DNA of 64,000 bases from Chloropicon primus (Eukaryota > Chlorophyta > Chloropicophyceae > Chloropicales > Chloropicaceae), in the NCBI GenBank assembly GCA_023205875.1, contig CP060754.1:1116001-1180000 (forward strand), written 5' to 3'. Every line of letters starts with the position of its first letter. The stretch's first letter is position 1. Made by a program: the position numbers and the translations under genes. This document shows positions 59,433 to 64,000 of this stretch, one piece after another. The notes below the pieces were generated by a model. The model saw nothing but the letters and a program-made list of their open reading frames with translations. It was not told the DNA's origin and ran no database searches.

Positions 59433-60016
59433 TCAGAACTGGGTCTCCTCCCCGTCCCTTCCGAACATAATCTTATCCAGAATCTGGCCCTTCCTGTCAA
59501 GAGGCGTCAGCCGAGCCGGAGAGCAGAAGAAGCACGTCAGGGTCCGCCTCGCCCTCGGAACAAGACAAGCGAAGAACAAGTCAAGGGGCTCTCCCTTGAC
59601 ACGACGACGACGACTCACCTTTGGTACGTCTTTCCAGACGCCGTGAAGTTGGGACAGGGGCGGTATGCCTTGATGGGCCACCAACCAAACCCAGGCACCG
59701 ACCCGATACCTCCGATGATTCGTCCCTCTCCATCGCACAATCCGCAGTCGCACCTCACCGCGCTCCTCGTCGACGTCCCTTCCGTAACCTCCGTCACGGA
59801 CGCCTCCCTTCCTTCATCCCCCACACCACGTGCCACAACCATCCTCACGCTTGACCACCTCCTCGCCGAGCAAGAGCAAGAGCAAGAGCAAGAGGAGGAA
59901 GAGGAGGAGGACGCCCTCCTCTCGAAGGCGGATGCCTTGGCCCTCGCGAATCCACACCTCGCCGTCGTCCTCACCCTCACCCTCGCCGTCGTCGTCGTCG
60001 TCGTCATCATCTTCAT
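59433..60016 (-). CDS. Conserved plastid cysteine-motif protein
   Basis: Two exons: 60016-59619 and 59493-59433, 152 residues; the joined tail reads KTYQRKGQILDKIMFGRDG. The first ~90 residues are a Thr/Ser/Arg-rich transit peptide with a Ser/Cys run. The mature part, CDCGLCDGEGRIIGGIGSVP, then GFGWWPIKAYRPCPNFTASG, is a compact Cys-rich module I associate with small conserved plastid proteins of plants and algae. The four Cys could bind a metal or be redox active. Function is not assigned. Divergent from the HPS5-like gene. Confidence 0.78.
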
Positions 60017-60488
60017 CTCAAGATCTCTCTCTCTCTCTCTCTCTCTCCCGCCAGAAGGCGAGGGAAGGCGTGGCGGAGGAGGGCTGGGAGGAGGCGCGTT
60101 CGAGAGGGCAGGGAGGACGAGGGGCGTCCGTGAAGCGGAGGACAAGGACACAGGACGAAGGTACGTCTCGAGATCTTTCGAAAGAGCGGTCGCTGGAAAG
60201 AGTTGGTGTTCGGACGAGGGAGGGAGGAGGCTGGAAAGAGGGGAGGCGGGTTGGAGAGGGAAAGGGTGAGTGAGGACGGGTGCGAGGGGCGAGGGCGGAG
60301 GGCGAGGGGAAAGGAAGGGCCAGGGGCGGAACCTGATTGACCTCTCGTGTGAACCCCTCCCCTCCGACAAAAGGGGTGACGCGCGGAGGAGGACTTGAGG
60401 ACTGAAACTTTGTCTGTTTTGCGCATTCTGTTGTGTGCAGTGGAGGGGCGAGGGGCAGGAAGGGAGACCGAGGCGTCGTGCGTGGTCG
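60017..60488. promoter_or_regulatory. Divergent promoter with leader intron, HPS5-like gene
   Basis: 472 bases. It has a CT run (60026-60047), the 20-base core (60175-60194) and a probable 5' UTR intron: donor AAAGG|GTGAGT at 60266 and acceptor TTGTGTGCAG ending at 60440, 48 bases before the ATG. Confidence 0.6.
60175..60194 (+). promoter_or_regulatory. Conserved upstream core motif, copy 3
   Basis: Exact match to CTTTCGAAAGAGCNGTCGCT. It is preceded by CTCGAGAT as in the first copy's GTCGAGAG. It lies in the sense of the HPS5-like gene. Confidence 0.6.
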
Positions 60489-63400
60489 ATGGCGCTTGGT
60501 GAGGACGTTGCGGAGGCTTCGACCTCAGCATTGTCGGGAGAGGCTTTGGTGGAGTGGGAGGGGGTCGTGCAAGGCACTGGGAGCGAGAGCACTCGCCTCA
60601 GGTTCACTTGCTTGTGCGCAGACAGGGAAGCCAGGTTTCTGTTGCTGGGAACGACCACCGGGAAGCTTCACGTGTACTCGGACACCCTCAAAGGTCGGAC
60701 ACGGTCGTACAAGTTCAACAGGATTGTCTCCGTGACGGAAGACGAGGAGAAGGACAAGGAGGGATCGGCGTTGGTGGACATAAGCTACGAGGAAGAGGCG
60801 GATGCTTGCGCGGTGGCTTCCTCGAGCGGCCGGGTGCACGTGGTTCACTTGGGCTTGCTCGAGGCCCAGAAGGCGCAGAAAAAGCCGTCGTTAAAGGGCT
60901 GGAACCTGAAGCACGAGAGGCACAAGGGCAGGAAGTTGACTCAGCTGGCGTGGGTCCGAGCGCGCGACGGCTCGCTGCATCTGGGCACCGGGGACAACGA
61001 GGGGCGGGTCTTCCTGCTGAACGTGACGGCTGAGGTTGCGAGGGTGGCGAAGAACCAGCACACGCTGTTCTCGTCGAAGATAGAGACCGGCCTCCAGCAG
61101 ATGCTCAAACGGGGAGACAAGGACAAGGCGCTTTCTGGAGAGGGGAGAGAGTTGCACTTTGACTCGCCCGTCGTGCAGCTGCACAGCACCTCACAAGGGG
61201 CTCTGGTCGTGTCCACGAAGCAAGCGAGCTTTTTGGTTGACGTGGGCGAAGGGTCAAGCCTGCAGGTTGGGAAGAAGCCCAGGAATGGCTTCTATGGCTG
61301 CTGCCTCCCGCCAGATCTGCCGGATTCAGACATCTTCAAAGCCCTGAAGGAAGCTGCGAGGTGCTCCGAGGAGAGCGAGAAAGACTCGTACCTTGAAGCG
61401 ATCTACGTGGCGGCGAGGCCAGGGAGGAGGCTCTGGGTAGCGGTCGGGAGTGGTGTCAAAGGCACGATGAAGTTGAGAATGACCCCTGCAGATGTCGGCG
61501 GGTCAACTCGTGAGGGCGGACCACACGGGCTCCGTGCAATCCAAAGCTCGGAGGAGGGCAGCCTGCAGTTGGGGCAGCTGTTTCCCTACGGGAAGGACCT
61601 GGTGTCAGTGAGCGCGTCTGCCATCAGCATAGTCAATCTGGGGGACTGCTCTTTGAGAAATGCCTTGGGTGTCCCAAAAGAGAGCAAAGGCTCGATGCCG
61701 AGGGTGTGCGTCCTTGGCAAAGCGGGTGTCATCTTTTTGCTCGATGAAAAATCATCCCAAGTCGCGATGCACGATAAGTTTGGGCTGAGGGGCAACCTGG
61801 TCCAGCAGGCAGAACCTGAAAATTCTTCTAGTTTTGAAGGGGTGACGAGCCCAAGCCAAAGCAAAGAGCTTGATGTCGCCGGTTTGCGCCCCCCCGAGGA
61901 AGTTCCTCCTCGGACAACCTCGGTCCCTGAGCTGACTGAGCCCATCGAGAACAAGGTCGAGAACGGGGAGATCGCCGAGGGCGCAAATGGGGCTCGAGAG
62001 GGGGCCGGGAAGCCAGCAAGCGACCCAAGTCCCAAAGAAAATGGTGGTAGTTTGAAGGACAAGGAGTCGAGCGTGGCGGAGATTCCGCTTTTCGGGGAAA
62101 GCAGCACAAAGCCGGTCGTGGGTGGGTCACTCCAGAAAGAGGACCCGTCCACAAAGGTTCCGAGGCCACAGCTGGAGATCCAGACAAGGCCGGCAGCCAA
62201 GCACAGGAGGGCAAAGTCTGCAGGCTTGTCCAGGCGGAAGAAGAGTCAGGTGGTGGAGATATCCGTATCAAAACGGGAGGAGATCCTTGGTACTTCTGGT
62301 TCCGGGAGCCTGGGGAGCGACTTTTCTTTCTCCGCGGTTTCATCAGAGCAGGAGCTCAATCAGCTCATCTCAAACACGATCAGCATGACCCTTGAATCTC
62401 AAAAGTCTGGGGTCAAGGCATCTCAGGACAAGGCGGACGCTTCTGCACCGCCGGCCGAGGAGGGCGCCGGCAAAGCAGAAGCCTCAAAAGAAGACCCGGA
62501 GGAGAGCCTCGGCGATGATTACGGTCCAGTCTCTGTGGCACCCGAAGAAGCTTTTCAAGCCTCAGATTTCCTCCGCGAGCATTGTCGGGGGATCAGCTTC
62601 GAGCCGTGGAACTCGTACTTCCAGGAGATCTCCGTCGACGAGATTAGGCAAGCCCTGGATTCCTCAAGCGCATCGAAGTTGTCCAAACAGGAGAAGAAGC
62701 AGATCGAAGTCCAGTACAGGAACGTCGCCTTGAAGGAGCTCGAGGGGGCTTATAGAACCCTGGACGCTTCGCTCGTGGTTTTCCCGCTTTTGCAGTGGCT
62801 CCATCTCTGGAGCGGCATGAAGGAGGGGGGAGCTCCTCATTCGGAGGAAGAAGGCATTTTGCTTAACGCCTGCAGTGAATTGGGGCTTGCCAAGGAGGGG
62901 GAGGTGGCCATAAGCGAAAGGGTCGAGAGGGCCGGCGAGGGCGACGGGAGCACAAAGACGGGAAAGGGTTGCGCGGGTTCTGACGCCGTAGAGGAATTCA
63001 CCGCCATAGTTTCAGGGAGTTTCGACGAGTCCGAAGGTTCCATGGAAGCCAAGCTGAGGAGGGTCTTGCTATCCCAGCCTTCCGACTTGTGGTGCTCCGT
63101 CTTTTCGGGATCCTTGGAGAGGATTCTGACCTTGGAGCTCCCTTCTTTGTGCGAGGAAAGCTCGGCGGCCGAGAGGTTGGAGAAAAAGTTGGAGGTGATC
63201 TTTGACATGGGGTGGGGTTTGATCGGCCGGGAGTTTGCTTTTGAGCTCATGAATCAGGTCGTGGCCCACGACGATGGCAGCAGCTTGGGGCTGAGGGCGG
63301 TCGTCAGGGCCCTGTCCCACGGGATGGTGAGGAGGCAGGAGAAGGAGAACGCTCACGAGAGGGTCGCCGCGGAGATTTTTGAGATGGGAAGCAGAGCCAG

Positions 63401-63692
63401 CTCTGGTTTGGGAACCACGGCGCTCGAGATGTCTCTCAAGTACGACTTGAGCGGGAGCTTGGACGAGTCCAGCCTCAGGGAGGCTGAGGATGCGCTCCAG
63501 GAGACCCTCCGTCACCACCAGGGCGGGGGCTGGGGACGGGTCGCGAACTCCTCCGAGTGCAGCACGTGCGGAAACTTCGTCCAGCAGACGGACAACATCG
63601 TTGTCTTCAACGGTGGGGAGGTCTACCACGAGAGGTGCTGTTGCGAGGACGCCCCCGTGTCCAAGATGCCCCAAATCATGCCAACCCTTTAA
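60489..63692 (+). CDS. HPS5/TECPR2-like beta-propeller protein
   Basis: 1,067 residues from the ATG at 60489. The N-terminal ~430 residues look like a WD40-type propeller: RFLLLGTTTGKLHVYSD, then KLTQLAWVRARDGSLHLGTG and SPVVQLHSTSQGALVVST, and EAIYVAARPGRRLWVAV, which match the HPS5 layout. HPS5 is a subunit of BLOC-2, which directs cargo to lysosome-related organelles; TECPR2 shares the propeller. Residues ~430-710 are low-complexity and acidic. The C-terminal part is helical and ends in a zinc-type motif (CSTCGNFV..VYHERCCCED). Which of the two families it belongs to is uncertain. The leader likely holds one intron. Confidence 0.62.
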   Translation: MALGEDVAEASTSALSGEALVEWEGVVQGTGSESTRLRFTCLCADREARFLLLGTTTGKLHVYSDTLKGRTRSYKFNRIVSVTEDEEKDKEGSALVDISYEEEADACAVASSSGRVHVVHLGLLEAQKAQKKPSLKGWNLKHERHKGRKLTQLAWVRARDGSLHLGTGDNEGRVFLLNVTAEVARVAKNQHTLFSSKIETGLQQMLKRGDKDKALSGEGRELHFDSPVVQLHSTSQGALVVSTKQASFLVDVGEGSSLQVGKKPRNGFYGCCLPPDLPDSDIFKALKEAARCSEESEKDSYLEAIYVAARPGRRLWVAVGSGVKGTMKLRMTPADVGGSTREGGPHGLRAIQSSEEGSLQLGQLFPYGKDLVSVSASAISIVNLGDCSLRNALGVPKESKGSMPRVCVLGKAGVIFLLDEKSSQVAMHDKFGLRGNLVQQAEPENSSSFEGVTSPSQSKELDVAGLRPPEEVPPRTTSVPELTEPIENKVENGEIAEGANGAREGAGKPASDPSPKENGGSLKDKESSVAEIPLFGESSTKPVVGGSLQKEDPSTKVPRPQLEIQTRPAAKHRRAKSAGLSRRKKSQVVEISVSKREEILGTSGSGSLGSDFSFSAVSSEQELNQLISNTISMTLESQKSGVKASQDKADASAPPAEEGAGKAEASKEDPEESLGDDYGPVSVAPEEAFQASDFLREHCRGISFEPWNSYFQEISVDEIRQALDSSSASKLSKQEKKQIEVQYRNVALKELEGAYRTLDASLVVFPLLQWLHLWSGMKEGGAPHSEEEGILLNACSELGLAKEGEVAISERVERAGEGDGSTKTGKGCAGSDAVEEFTAIVSGSFDESEGSMEAKLRRVLLSQPSDLWCSVFSGSLERILTLELPSLCEESSAAERLEKKLEVIFDMGWGLIGREFAFELMNQVVAHDDGSSLGLRAVVRALSHGMVRRQEKENAHERVAAEIFEMGSRASSGLGTTALEMSLKYDLSGSLDESSLREAEDALQETLRHHQGGGWGRVANSSECSTCGNFVQQTDNIVVFNGGEVYHERCCCEDAPVSKMPQIMPTL

Positions 63693-63891
63693 ACTAAACA
63701 AAGTACACGATCTATCATTCATCATCCTTCACCACCTCCCACCATCCATATCCATTCTGCAGAAGAGAAGGAAAATTTTCCTGCAGCCGCCTTGGCGTTG
63801 TTCGTGGAGGGAAAGGTGAAAGGTGGTGGTGGGTCGGTTGTCGTTCCCAGTCCCAGGCCGAGGGGGAAAGGAAAGCGAAGGGGGAGGGAGC
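63693..63891 (+). other. Short gap before the RCL1-like gene
   Basis: 199 bases between same-strand genes. No ORF or RNA gene was seen; it must hold a 3' UTR and the next promoter. Confidence 0.4.
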
Positions 63892-64000
63892 ATGGTGATG
63901 GAGGTGGATTCACACCGGTGCTTGCGGATGGCCCTGGTGCTCAGCACCTTGGCCGGGACGCCGCTGCGTATAAAGAAGATCAGGGAGCGTGACGAGCGGC
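63892..64000 (+). CDS. RNA 3'-phosphate cyclase-like protein RCL1, N-terminal fragment
   Basis: The window ends inside this gene: 36 codons from the ATG at 63892 (a second at 63898). HRCLRMALVLSTLAGTPLRI, then KKIRERDER, fits the start of RCL1, whose family has RLVLSTLSGRP and KIR.IR..D near the N-terminus; the catalytic RTCA cyclase has a different start. RCL1 works with BMS1 in early 18S rRNA processing. No stop or full domain is visible, so RTCA cannot be excluded. With KRR1, pescadillo and ZNHIT3 it adds to the ribosome-biogenesis theme. Confidence 0.65.
   Translation, partial: MVMEVDSHRCLRMALVLSTLAGTPLRIKKIRERDER

Overview
The window looks like nuclear DNA of a small unicellular green alga with a very compact genome. 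It is GC-rich, with 37 complete protein genes and one partial gene in 64 kb, few short introns, and intergenic gaps of tens to hundreds of bases. A photosynthetic host is indicated by a plastid-type release factor 1, a cyanobacterial-type MPBQ/MSBQ methyltransferase for plastoquinone/tocopherol, a pKIWI502-type flavoprotein and several genes with transit-peptide-like N-termini. Dynein (roadblock light chain) and the ciliary transition-zone protein TMEM107 rule out an angiosperm and fit a prasinophyte-grade alga such as a chloropicophyte; that placement is inference. I saw no rRNA, tRNA, CRISPR array, transposon or viral remnant.

Layout. 0-13 kb: a DnaJ-type zinc-finger protein, a basic organelle-targeted protein, TRAPPC8, ribosomal protein eL14, pescadillo, the MPBQ/MSBQ methyltransferase, plastid RF1 and an unknown protein. 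13-25 kb: a large secretory SET-domain protein with four tandem C-terminal modules, TMEM107, a small membrane protein, a DeSI-type PPPDE isopeptidase, importin-11 and a DnaJ/B-box/CS fusion. 25-40 kb: a membrane-anchored cyclophilin, uS17, UDP-galactopyranose mutase, a Sec14-like protein, KRR1, ZNHIT3, an EF-hand-like protein, an SFI1-like coiled-coil protein, ribosome recycling factor and a KH protein. 40-52 kb: DNA2, a putative axonemal-type protein, a coiled-coil protein, a pKIWI502-like flavoprotein, leucine aminopeptidase and the roadblock dynein light chain. 53-64 kb: MRS2, glutathione peroxidase, an LYR protein, TTC5, COQ4, a plastid cysteine-motif protein, an HPS5-like protein and the start of an RCL1-like gene.

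Themes. Ribosome biogenesis is well represented (pescadillo, KRR1, RCL1-like, ZNHIT3, eL14, uS17), as are organelle translation (RF1, RRF) and cytoskeleton/cilium functions (TMEM107, roadblock, SFI1-like, TTC5, putative axonemal protein). There is no operon logic. Genes alternate strand so strictly that 28 of 38 sit in head-to-head pairs sharing one short promoter, and convergent partners can end only 12 or 38 bases apart.

The most unusual signals are a sense-oriented TCTTTCG promoter motif upstream of at least six genes, with a 20-base core shared by three; a doubled divergent promoter between importin-11 and the DnaJ gene; the four-module tail of the SET protein; a GC-AG intron in MRS2; and an axonemal-like gene whose frame stays open for about 60 codons upstream of its first ATG. 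Many long open frames here, especially Ser/Arg/Leu-rich ones, are shadows of GC-rich genes or of CT/GA microsatellites and were left out. Gene starts were placed at ATG codons even where the frame is open further upstream.
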